In this document: positions 57,039 to 64,000 of the stretch, in pieces
Layout: every line of letters begins with the position of its first letter
Numbering within the stretch: position 1 is the stretch's first letter
Assembly: GCF_004786035.1 (NCBI RefSeq)
Contig: NZ_CP035088.1
Span: forward strand, 2,144,001 to 2,208,000
Source of the DNA: Pseudomonas viciae
GTDB lineage: Bacteria > Pseudomonadota > Gammaproteobacteria > Pseudomonadales > Pseudomonadaceae
DNA length: 64,000 nucleotides
Direction: 5' to 3'
Translations under genes and position numbers: made by a program
Notes under the pieces: model-generated
Told to the model about the DNA's origin: nothing
Database searches by the model: none
What the model saw: the letters and a program-made list of their open reading frames with translations, nothing else

Positions 57039-58374
57039 AGTGCTCACAACGCTCGGCAGGTGACAGCGCCTGGGTCAAGGCCAGCTCCTGGGCCTTCAAG
57101 GCGAAGTAGGTTTCAACCAGCGGGGCGGGCAGGGCTTCGAGCAGCGCCCCACTGTGGCGCAGGCAATCCAGCGCCTGGGTCAGGGTTGTTGGCAGAGCGA
57201 TAATGCCACGGGCGCGACGTTGTTCTTCATTCAACTCATCGGGTATTTCATCGGTGACAGCGTTCAGCGCCAGCCGTTGCTCGATGCCCAGGCGTCCGGC
57301 GACCAACAGTGCTGCCATCGCCAGATGTGGCGAGGCGGTGGCGTCCATGGCACGAAATTCCAGGTTGTACTGGTTCGCCACGGGTTTACCGCCCAGGCTC
57401 ACGGTCGGGCAGATGCGCAGCGCCGCTTCGCGGTTGCGCTGTCCCAGGCAGGCGTAGGACGCGCTCCAGTGATGGGGTTGCAGGCGTTCGTAGGACAGCG
57501 GTGTTGGGGCGGTCAGCGCGCACAGCGCCGGCAGATAGTGCAGCACCCCCGCGGCCCAGTGTTGGCCGAGGCTGGACAAGCCGTTGCTGCTCGCGGCGTC
57601 ATGGAGCACGGGGTCGCCGCTCAGGTCTTGCAGGCTCAGGTGCAGGTGCACACCGTTGCACACGGCATTCTCTGCGGTCTTGGGGGCGAAGCTTAAGCCC
57701 AAGCCCATTTGCCGGGCGATCTCGCGGCTGATTTCCCGCACGTTCACCGCACGGTCGGCAGCGGCCACGCCGAGGGTCGGGCGGCAGGTGATTTCGTATT
57801 GGTGCTTGCCGTATTCGGGCAGGAACATTTCCGGCTCGACACCGCCGGCCCGCAGGGCACTGAGCAGCCAACCGGCGAACCCGGCCTGCTGGCGCTGGGC
57901 CTGGAGGCTGAAGGCCAGGCGGTCGGGTTGGGACGGCGTGGTATTGAGGTTGAACTCATGCTCGAACGCAGCGAACACCTGCAAGCCGAGTTCGGTGCGA
58001 TAACGCTCCACTTCGTCATGCAGCAGCGTGCGCGGGCAGGCGCCCCACGGTCGGCCATCGGTTTCCCGGATGTCGCAGTGGATGAAATCCAGGGCGGGGG
58101 CCTGGGCGTCGGGGCCGTTGCTGATGGTCACCCGGCTGGACAGGTCCGGCACCAGCCGCAAGTCGCCATAGGCGCCCCAGGGGTTGGCCGAAGCGATGAT
58201 GTCCTGGGGCGTCAGCGCGCTATTGGCCGGCACCCAGCCACAACCGGCGGTGACGTAGTGGGGCAGCTCATCGCTGGGAAACGAACGCCCGCGGGTCACG
58301 CCGATCAGGTCGGTGCTTACCAGCGTCGTGATGGGTAACGGTGCCAGGGGCGCGGCGGTATCGAGGCGGCTCAC
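57022..58374 (-). CDS. glutamine synthetase-like gamma-glutamyl ligase
   Basis: 450 residues from GTG 58374, which overlaps the upstream stop (GTGA) and has ggagat 8 bases away; longer readings run back into the previous gene. Type-I GS fold with the metal Glu in FAAFEHEFNL, NGVHLHLSLQ (His), and EFRAMDATASPHLAMAALL in the C-terminal part. Low similarity to the housekeeping GlnA; more like PuuA/PauA-type ligases that add glutamate to amines. With the permease and amidohydrolase this fits gamma-glutamylation of an imported amine. Confidence 0.88.
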   Translation of the reverse strand: MSRLDTAAPLAPLPITTLVSTDLIGVTRGRSFPSDELPHYVTAGCGWVPANSALTPQDIIASANPWGAYGDLRLVPDLSSRVTISNGPDAQAPALDFIHCDIRETDGRPWGACPRTLLHDEVERYRTELGLQVFAAFEHEFNLNTTPSQPDRLAFSLQAQRQQAGFAGWLLSALRAGGVEPEMFLPEYGKHQYEITCRPTLGVAAADRAVNVREISREIARQMGLGLSFAPKTAENAVCNGVHLHLSLQDLSGDPVLHDAASSNGLSSLGQHWAAGVLHYLPALCALTAPTPLSYERLQPHHWSASYACLGQRNREAALRICPTVSLGGKPVANQYNLEFRAMDATASPHLAMAALLVAGRLGIEQRLALNAVTDEIPDELNEEQRRARGIIALPTTLTQALDCLRHSGALLEALPAPLVETYFALKAQELALTQALSPAERCEHYARIY

Positions 58375-59015
58375 GGCTGCATCTCCTGCAAACGCCCGAG
58401 CACGGTGTCGGTATCGGCGATCCAGCAGTAGCCCTTGATCGCGTTCAGGCACGCCAGATGCCGTTGTTCGGTGTACGTGGCGCAGGCATCTTCCACCAGC
58501 GTGACCAGGTAGCCGCGGTCGGCGGCGTCACGCACGGCCATATCGACGCATTGGTCGGTGACGATGCCGGCGATGATCAGATGGCGGGTCTGCAGGTTGC
58601 GCAGCACGTAGTCGATGTTGGTGGAATTGAAGACCCCCGAGGAGGTCTTGGGCAGCACGATTTCGTTTTCCAGCGGCGCCAGCTCGGCAATGATCTGCGC
58701 CTCGGGGCTGCCCTTGGGCAGGTGCATGTCCGACAGCTTGTGATCCAGGGAGCGGTCACGGCCATCGGCGGTGAGGCTTTCGATGTGAGTGTGCAACACG
58801 TTGTGCCGGGCCGCGCGCAGCGCGTTGAGCAGGCGTTGCTGGTTGGGAATCACCTGCTGGCGCGCCCGACGGATGAAATATTCGGCCTCGGCGGTGTTCA
58901 GATGGGCATCGAATTGCGGTTCCAGCCAGGCGCGTTGCATGTCCACCAGCAGCAACGCCGTGTGGTCGTGAGTGAACGGCAAATCCCGAGGCGAGCGGTG
59001 GGGGAGCGAGAACAT
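58371..59015 (-). CDS. isochorismatase-family cysteine hydrolase
   Basis: 214 residues. Catalytic triad positions: ALLLVDMQRAW (Asp), EIVLPKTSSGVFN (Lys), and AGIVTDQCVDMAVRDA (Cys). Small amidohydrolases of this family release ammonia or split carbamates and amides. It starts 2 bases after the RpiR stop and its stop overlaps the ligase start, so it is tightly co-transcribed. Substrate is unknown; a deamidation step in the cluster is possible. Confidence 0.9.
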   Translation of the reverse strand: MFSLPHRSPRDLPFTHDHTALLLVDMQRAWLEPQFDAHLNTAEAEYFIRRARQQVIPNQQRLLNALRAARHNVLHTHIESLTADGRDRSLDHKLSDMHLPKGSPEAQIIAELAPLENEIVLPKTSSGVFNSTNIDYVLRNLQTRHLIIAGIVTDQCVDMAVRDAADRGYLVTLVEDACATYTEQRHLACLNAIKGYCWIADTDTVLGRLQEMQP

Positions 59016-59017
59016 CC

Positions 59018-59872
59018 TTATTTTTCCTCCAACAGGTGCGTGCTGAATTCCGCGCGCAAGGCGTCGATACCCTCCAGGCGCTCGGCCAGGTCAGGGCATT
59101 GCAGGGTCATGCAGGCGATCAGCGCTTCGACCTGGGCCAGCGCCGGCACCAGGCTGTCGAAGGCTGAGACCGATTCCACCGGAGCGCTGATGATCAGGTC
59201 GGCCAGCTCTCGCAATGGCGAGGCATAGACGTCGCTGAACAATACGACCCGGGCGTGGCGAGCCTTGGCCGCGCTGGCCACACGCAGGGCCTGGGCCTGG
59301 TAGCGGCGATAATCGAAGATCAGCACCACGTCCTGGCGCTGCACGTCGAACAGTCGGTCGGGCAACTGGGCGTTGTCTTCCAGGGCAAAACAGCCTGCCC
59401 GCAACAGGCGCAAGTGGTTGAGCAGGTAGTGGGCAAGAAAGCTGCTGAAGCGCCCACCAAAGCAATGCACCTGGTGGCGGCTGTCGATCAGCCACTGCAC
59501 GAGAATGCGCACGTCTTCGGGTTGGGTCAGGGCCTGGGTGTCGTTGAGGGTGCGTTGGCTGGCCGCCAGGTACTGGCTCCAGGTATCGCCTTGCGGCAAT
59601 TTGGCCCGCGGTTGCAACAGCGTGCGAGGCGAGCGCAGGCGGTGGTCCATGTCACTGAGCAGCGCATCCTGGAATTCGGCGTAACCGCCAAATCCGAGCT
59701 TTTTTACCAGCCGCACGATGGTCGGGTCGCTGACGCCGGCATGGTCCGCCAGACGCGACATCGGGCCCAGGCCGTTGCGTGGATAGTGATCGAGCAGGGC
59801 GCGTACGACCTTGCGTTCCGACGGCGTCAAAACCAGGCCGGGATCGGTGATCAGGTCTCTGAGAGGCGGCAT
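59018..59872 (-). CDS. RpiR/MurR-family transcriptional regulator
   Basis: 284 residues. N-terminal HTH_6 (20-80: RLADHAGVSDPTIVRLVKKLGF) and C-terminal SIS-like domain (120-260: QVHCFGGRFSSFLAHYLLNHL). First gene of the minus-strand catabolic cluster. An 18-base perfect palindrome (59933-59950) lies 61 bases upstream, a good candidate for its operator. The effector is unknown; this subgroup often senses amino acid or sugar phosphate derivatives. Confidence 0.9.
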   Translation of the reverse strand: MPPLRDLITDPGLVLTPSERKVVRALLDHYPRNGLGPMSRLADHAGVSDPTIVRLVKKLGFGGYAEFQDALLSDMDHRLRSPRTLLQPRAKLPQGDTWSQYLAASQRTLNDTQALTQPEDVRILVQWLIDSRHQVHCFGGRFSSFLAHYLLNHLRLLRAGCFALEDNAQLPDRLFDVQRQDVVLIFDYRRYQAQALRVASAAKARHARVVLFSDVYASPLRELADLIISAPVESVSAFDSLVPALAQVEALIACMTLQCPDLAERLEGIDALRAEFSTHLLEEK

Positions 59873-59932
59873 CCGTGCTCCTTGCCTGGATGGGGTGTTG
59901 GATTTCTTTCATAACTCCTGAAAATAGTATTT

Positions 59933-59950
59933 ATGTAGCTGGTGCTACAT
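59933..59950. promoter_or_regulatory. palindrome ATGTAGC-TGGT-GCTACAT, candidate RpiR operator
   Basis: Perfect inverted repeat 61 bases upstream of the RpiR start. The rest of the 59873-60161 interval holds no gene I can support. Confidence 0.6.
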
Positions 59951-60161
59951 GTCCAGTGGTTTTTACGTTCTGTTTAAAATGTTCAATGATGGTACGAAAC
60001 CCCTGTAGGACTTGGGCTTAGTTGTCTGGAGTGGATATGTCAGTCGGCGCTTCAGTTGGTGTCAGATAAAACGCCTTTTTGTCTCAGTTATTTGATTTCA
60101 TATAAGGTGCTGTACAAGAAAAGGACTAGTCTCCCGCCCACCGATTGCCTGAGTATCCCGC

Positions 60162-60728
60162 GTGCAAGCAACCCGTCTGACCCTGATTTGCCACGCCCGC
60201 ACCGTTGCCCAGAAACAGGCGCGCTTTGGCCTGGAAGAGCCGCTGGATGCTGGCTGGCTGGCGCAGCGTCCAGAGGCCGGCCACGGCTATCGAAATGTCC
60301 GGCAACTGCTCTGCGGGCCAGAACTGCGCACTCGCCAGACGGCTGTGTTGTTCGGCGCAGAGCCCCAGGTCGTCCAGGCCCTGGCCGATTGCGATTTGGG
60401 TCGCTGGCGTGGTTTGTCCATCGACGAGGTGTTCACGACTGAACCGCAACAACTGCAAGCCTGGCTCGACGATCCTGAGGCGGCCCCCCATGGCGGCGAA
60501 TCCGTTGCCCGGTTGTGTCGCCGTGTCGGCGACTGGTTGACCAGCCTGCAAGACAAGCCGGGACATCTGCTGGCCGTCACCCACCCATTCGTGATCCGTG
60601 CGGCCCTGATGAATGTATTGCACTGCCCGGCAACCACGTTCCACCGGATCGACATCGAACCGCTGTCGGCCATGGAGTTGCGTTTCAACGGGGTGTGGCG
60701 ATTGCGCGCCCAGGAGTCGCAGGCATGA
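60162..60728 (+). CDS. histidine phosphatase family protein, CobC-like
   Basis: 188 residues starting at GTG 60162. The N-terminal catalytic motif reads LICHART instead of the usual RHGxT (His kept, the Arg before it is Cys10). The second catalytic region LAVTHPFVIRAALM contains the other His. Four-base overlap with cobF suggests a role in cobalamin metabolism, for example dephosphorylating alpha-ribazole phosphate (CobC activity), but the altered motif leaves activity uncertain. Confidence 0.82.
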   Translation: MQATRLTLICHARTVAQKQARFGLEEPLDAGWLAQRPEAGHGYRNVRQLLCGPELRTRQTAVLFGAEPQVVQALADCDLGRWRGLSIDEVFTTEPQQLQAWLDDPEAAPHGGESVARLCRRVGDWLTSLQDKPGHLLAVTHPFVIRAALMNVLHCPATTFHRIDIEPLSAMELRFNGVWRLRAQESQA

Positions 60729-61480
60729 AGACGTTATCTGTCATCGGCATCGGCGCCGGCGATCCGGACTACCTGACGATGCAGGCGGTGAAAGCCTTGA
60801 ATCGGGTGGACGTGTTTTTCCTCATGGATAAAGGGCCCGCCAAGAGCAAACTGATGGATTTGCGCCGCGAAATCTGTCAGCGCTACATCGTTGATCGCAC
60901 TTACCGTTTCGTCGAAGCCTACAGCCCCGAACGCCAACGCGGCGAGTTGGACTACGCCGCCAGCGTCGAAGAGCTGAACCGAGCGAAGCAGGCCACTTTC
61001 GAACGGTTGATCAATGACGAACTGTCCGATGGCGAGTGCGCTGGTTTTCTGGTGTGGGGTGATCCGGCGTTGTACGACAGCACCGTGCGCATCCTGCAGG
61101 CGATTGTCGATGCCGGCCGCTGCGCCTTTGAGTTCGAGGTGATTCCTGGCATCACCAGTGTCCAGGCCCTTGCCGCCCGGCACAAGGTGGCGCTGAACGA
61201 CATTGGCGGTTCGCTGGAAATCACCACTGGCCGCCGATTGGCGGCAGGGCAGGTGGGCGATGCTTCAAGCGTGGTGGTGATGCTCGATGCCGAAGATGCG
61301 TATCGCCAGGTGAGCGACCCGGATACGCACATTTACTGGGGCGCCTATGTCGGCACACCGGATGAAATCCTCATTGCTGGCCGGCTGGGGGATGTGGCCG
61401 ATGACATCGAAGCCACCCGCAAGGCCGCGCGGCAGGCGAATGGGTGGATCATGGATAGTTATTTGCTGCGTAAACCCTGA
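60725..61480 (+). CDS. cobF: precorrin-6A synthase (deacetylating)
   Basis: 251 residues. SAM-dependent corrin methyltransferase: MKTLSVIGIGAGDPDYLTMQ, GFLVWGDPALYDSTVRILQ, VIPGITSVQALAARH. CobF methylates C-1 and removes the acetyl group in aerobic cobalamin synthesis. Overlaps the phosphatase by 4 bases. No cobalamin riboswitch is evident upstream. A REP-type palindrome follows. Confidence 0.94.
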   Translation: MKTLSVIGIGAGDPDYLTMQAVKALNRVDVFFLMDKGPAKSKLMDLRREICQRYIVDRTYRFVEAYSPERQRGELDYAASVEELNRAKQATFERLINDELSDGECAGFLVWGDPALYDSTVRILQAIVDAGRCAFEFEVIPGITSVQALAARHKVALNDIGGSLEITTGRRLAAGQVGDASSVVVMLDAEDAYRQVSDPDTHIYWGAYVGTPDEILIAGRLGDVADDIEATRKAARQANGWIMDSYLLRKP

Positions 61481-61498
61481 CTGATGACTTAAACCGAA

Positions 61499-61530
61499 CC
61501 GTGGCGAGGGAGCTTGCTCCCTCGCCACGG
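61499..61530. repeat. single REP palindrome, cgaggg type
   Basis: Identical 32-base hairpin to the copy at 36611, between the convergent cobF and FtrA-like genes. Confidence 0.9.
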
Positions 61531-61560
61531 GGTGTGAAGTTGCCAGGTGTCTTTGCATTT

Positions 61561-62520
61561 TCACCCCCGCCCAAACCGCTCCCGATACACCGACGGCGCC
61601 AACCCCACTACGCTGCGAAACGCCACGCGAAAGCTTTCCACCGAGCGGTAGCCACACAACTGCGCAATGTTGTCGGTGTTGTCTTCAGTGCTCTCCAGTA
61701 ATTCGCGAGCCCTGGCCAGGCGTTCATGTTGCAGCCAGGCCTTGGGCGACAGGCCGCAGGCTTGGGTGAAGTGGCGCAAAAAGGTCCGTTCGCTCATGGC
61801 CGCCTGGCTGGCCAGTTCGCGTACGCCAAGGGGTTTGTGCAGGCGTTCGCGGGCCCATTGCATGACGCTCGACAGATCGCTGCGTGGCGTTCGGCTGACC
61901 GGCGACGGAATGAACTGCGCCTGGCCGCCCGTGCGTTGCGGTGACATCACCAGCCGGCGCGCCACGCTGTTGGCGACCTGGACGCCATAATCCCGTGCTA
62001 CCAGATGCAAGCAGGCATCGATGCCTGCGGCGCTGCCGGCCGAGGTGATGACTTGTCCTGAATCCACATACAACACGTGCGGGTCTACCCGGATGGCGGG
62101 AAAGCTATCCGCCAGTTCGTCGGTGTAGCGCCAGTGGGTCGTGGCCCCCAGCCCATCCAGCAGCCCGGCGGCTGCCAGGACGAAGGCCCCGGAGCAGATC
62201 GACAGCAGGCGCGCGCCTCGGCCATGGGCGCGGCGCAGTGCCTCGAGCAAGGCCGGAGGCGGTGGCTCGTTGCGGCTACGCCAACCTGGCACGACAATGG
62301 TTCGAGCCGTTTCGAGCAACTCCATGCCGCCATCGGCCAATACCTGGAAGCCGCCCATGGCGCGCATTGGGCCGTCATCGACGGCGACGATGCGATGCTG
62401 GTACCAGGGGAAATCGAATTCGGGCCGCTCCAATCCGAAGATCTCGACGGCAACGCCGAATTCGAACGTGCATAAGCCGTCATAAGCGAGGATCGCGACC
62501 AGGCCGGGAGTAGGCTGCAT
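61561..62520 (-). CDS. ftrA: AraC-family regulator with amidotransferase-like domain (FtrA type)
   Basis: 319 residues from ATG 62520 (a GTG at 62538 is the alternative). The N-terminal DJ-1/PfpI-like domain (3-190: VAILAYDGLCTFEFGVAVEI, LLSICSGAFVLAAAGLL with the nucleophile-elbow Cys) and the C-terminal AraC HTH (210-315: VRELASQAAMSERTFLRHF) match FtrA. In other bacteria FtrA is a rhodanese-linked activator, and the divergent gene here is indeed a rhodanese (62623). Effector unknown. Confidence 0.9.
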   Translation of the reverse strand: MQPTPGLVAILAYDGLCTFEFGVAVEIFGLERPEFDFPWYQHRIVAVDDGPMRAMGGFQVLADGGMELLETARTIVVPGWRSRNEPPPPALLEALRRAHGRGARLLSICSGAFVLAAAGLLDGLGATTHWRYTDELADSFPAIRVDPHVLYVDSGQVITSAGSAAGIDACLHLVARDYGVQVANSVARRLVMSPQRTGGQAQFIPSPVSRTPRSDLSSVMQWARERLHKPLGVRELASQAAMSERTFLRHFTQACGLSPKAWLQHERLARARELLESTEDNTDNIAQLCGYRSVESFRVAFRSVVGLAPSVYRERFGRG

Positions 62521-62622
62521 TTGGCGGAAAATTCCCACAGAGTGTCTTGTGCGCCACTGTAGCGGTAAGCGGCGGACGGATAAAGTCTGCTCACGCCCTC
62601 ATCTACCCTGGAGTACACCCCG

Positions 62623-63057
62623 ATGACCAGTCTGGTTCGCGAAGTGCCTGCTGCCCCGTCCGAGATCGCCCTGCAGCATTTTAGTCGGCGTCTGACATTC
62701 GAAACCGATTGTTCCGACGTTCACGCCAGCCAACAGGCTGGCGAACTCGATTTTGTGCTGGTGGATGTGCGTGGGCCCTTGGCTTATGAGCGCGGGCATG
62801 TGCCTGGGGCGATCAACCTGGCGACCCGTACGCTTACCGCCCAGGCGCTGGAGGCCTATCCCAAGAGCACGTTGTTCGTGGTGTATTGTGCAGGCCCGCA
62901 CTGCAATGGCGCGAACAAGGCGGCGGTCCGTCTGGCGACCTTGGGTTACCCGGTCAAGGAAATGATCGGTGGCGTCATGGGTTGGCTCGATGAAGGCTTT
63001 CGCCTGACCGGCCTGGTGGAGCGCATGGCGGATGAGGCGATCAGCTGCGATTGCTGA
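62623..63057 (+). CDS. rhodanese-like sulfurtransferase
   Basis: 144 residues, a single rhodanese domain: VDVRGPLAYERGHVPGAIN and the active-site loop VVYCAGPHCNGANKAA with the persulfide Cys. Divergent from the FtrA-like regulator across about 100 bases, so it is the likely target. Short enough to be a sulfur-transfer module rather than thiosulfate sulfurtransferase in metabolism. Confidence 0.92.
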   Translation: MTSLVREVPAAPSEIALQHFSRRLTFETDCSDVHASQQAGELDFVLVDVRGPLAYERGHVPGAINLATRTLTAQALEAYPKSTLFVVYCAGPHCNGANKAAVRLATLGYPVKEMIGGVMGWLDEGFRLTGLVERMADEAISCDC

Positions 63058-63079
63058 TTCTCTTCTGTAACCAGGCTTT

Positions 63080-63109
63080 TGTGGCGAGGGAGCAAGCTCC
63101 CTCGCCACA
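63080..63109. repeat. single REP palindrome, cgaggg type
   Basis: tgtggcgagggagcaagctc and its completion; a 30-base hairpin like those at 36611 and 61499. The 63110-63309 interval contains no gene I can support. Confidence 0.9.
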
Positions 63110-63309
63110 GGGGTTTACCTGTCAGGTTTTTCGCAAATCACTTGTCCTTGGGAAAGCCTGTTTATTTTCATAACTATTTGTCGCCTCAACACAATTTCCC
63201 TCCTGGGTGCCCCTCTAGACTCCCGGCCACTTCGGTTTTTACTGACTGAACGCTGCCTACGAATCTGCCAATAATCGCTAATAAAATCCCTGCGCACTCA
63301 GGAGCAAAA

Positions 63310-64000
63310 ATGAACAAACTAGCCATGTTCGGTGCCCTGGCACTGTCCGTATTGTCCCTGTCGGCCGTGGCCGAAGAGGCCAAGCCGATCCGTCTCGGGA
63401 TCGAAGCCGGTTACCCACCTTTTTCGATGAAAACCCCAGACGGCAAACTGGCCGGCTTCGATGTCGATATCGGCGATGCGCTCTGTGCGCAGATGAAGGT
63501 CAAGTGCACCTGGGTCGAGCAGGAATTCGATGGCCTGATTCCGGCACTGAAAGTGAAGAAAATCGACGCGATCCTGTCGTCCATGACCATCACCGACGAT
63601 CGCAAGAAAAACGTCGATTTCACCATCAAGTACTACCACACCCCGGCGCGTTTCGTGATGAAGGAGGGCGCCGACGTCAAGGACCCGCTGACCGAACTCA
63701 AGGGCAAGAAAGTCGGTGTGCTGCGGGCCAGTACCCACGACCGTTTCGCCACTGAAGTGCTGGTGCCGGCGGGCATCAACCTGGTGCGTTATGGTTCCCA
63801 GCAGGAAGCCAACCTGGACATGGTCGCCGGTCGCCTCGACGCCATGCTGGCCGACTCGGTCAACCTTGACGAAGGCTTCCTGAAAACCGACGCCGGCAAG
63901 GGCTTCGCCTTCGTCGGCCCGACCTACGAAGACCCGAAATATTTCGGTGGCGGCGCCGGCATTGCGGTGCGCAAGGGTGATCAGGCCCTGGCCGATAAAT
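63310..64000 (+). CDS. basic amino acid ABC transporter binding protein (runs off the window end)
   Basis: About 230 codons are present; the 3' end is outside. ATG at 63310 with aggagc upstream. Signal peptide [19 protein letters not shown], cut after AVA. Family-3 periplasmic binder: [69 protein letters not shown], typical of HisJ/ArgT/AotJ lysine-arginine-ornithine or histidine-binding proteins. The expected permease and ATPase genes would lie beyond the window. Confidence 0.92.
   Translation, partial: MNKLAMFGALALSVLSLSAVAEEAKPIRLGIEAGYPPFSMKTPDGKLAGFDVDIGDALCAQMKVKCTWVEQEFDGLIPALKVKKIDAILSSMTITDDRKKNVDFTIKYYHTPARFVMKEGADVKDPLTELKGKKVGVLRASTHDRFATEVLVPAGINLVRYGSQQEANLDMVAGRLDAMLADSVNLDEGFLKTDAGKGFAFVGPTYEDPKYFGGGAGIAVRKGDQALADK

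Noticed and set aside
60003..60161. Possible cobalamin riboswitch upstream of the phosphatase/cobF pair
   Set aside because: No B12 box or conserved riboswitch core could be found; only scattered short matches such as gactagtctcccgccc.

Overview
The window is 64 kb of a Pseudomonas chromosome, most likely from the P. fluorescens group. The evidence is high GC content and core gene blocks in Pseudomonas order (folD, a tRNA cluster, tig-clpP-clpX-lon-hupB-ppiD). It also carries a PrrF-type iron sRNA, a CrcY-type sRNA with a sigma54 promoter, arginine succinyltransferase subunits AruF/AruG, LiuR-type leucine catabolism genes, and many REP/REPIN palindromes typical of this group. I see no insertion sequence, prophage or CRISPR array.

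Layout. 1-6 kb: the end of an MFS transporter, a NhaR-like regulator, small lipoproteins, a TerC-family membrane protein, PBP7 (pbpG) and folD. 6-16 kb: tRNA-Arg, tRNA-His and tRNA-Leu, then the proteostasis block tig, clpP, clpX, lon, hupB, a degenerate tRNA-Asp-like element, and ppiD. 16-25 kb: a DUF2242 lipoprotein, an AraC regulator with a nitrilase-fold protein, fadH, a PLP desulfhydrase/deaminase-like protein, cytochrome b561, a short orphan VgrG and a YebC protein. 25-33.5 kb: a polyamine-type ABC importer fused into one operon with a three-part HcnABC-like flavin dehydrogenase, with an IclR regulator diverging from it. 33.5-36.6 kb: an ECF sigma/anti-sigma pair diverging from a catalase-like peroxidase and a cytochrome b561, with matching ECF promoters facing both ways. 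36.6-39.4 kb: an M14 carboxypeptidase, PrrF, and a LexA/CI-like repressor that lacks the catalytic serine.

39.4-49 kb: leucine/isovalerate catabolism in two blocks, liuABCD (minus strand) and liuE plus liuR, separated by an acyl-CoA ligase and a CrcY-type sRNA. LiuR-like palindromes sit at both blocks. 49-60 kb: a LysR regulator and acyl-CoA dehydrogenase, an oxaloacetate decarboxylase-like protein, and a minus-strand cluster running RpiR regulator, isochorismatase-like hydrolase, glutamine synthetase-like ligase, N-formylglutamate amidohydrolase-like protein, APC permease, AruF and AruG. This last set looks like an uncharacterised amine or amino acid catabolic pathway. 60-64 kb: a phosphatase with cobF, an FtrA-like regulator, a rhodanese, and the start of a basic amino acid binding protein.

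The strongest regulatory reads are: (i) a complete sigma54 module for the CrcY-type RNA (TGTTAC repeats, IHF site, -24/-12 promoter, six A-rich Hfq-type motif clusters); (ii) two divergent ECF promoters with the same GGAATA-N15-CGTCT layout; (iii) a Fur box embedded in the prrF promoter; (iv) LiuR-type operators linking the split liu genes and the acyl-CoA ligase. All functional calls are from reading the sequence; no searches were run.
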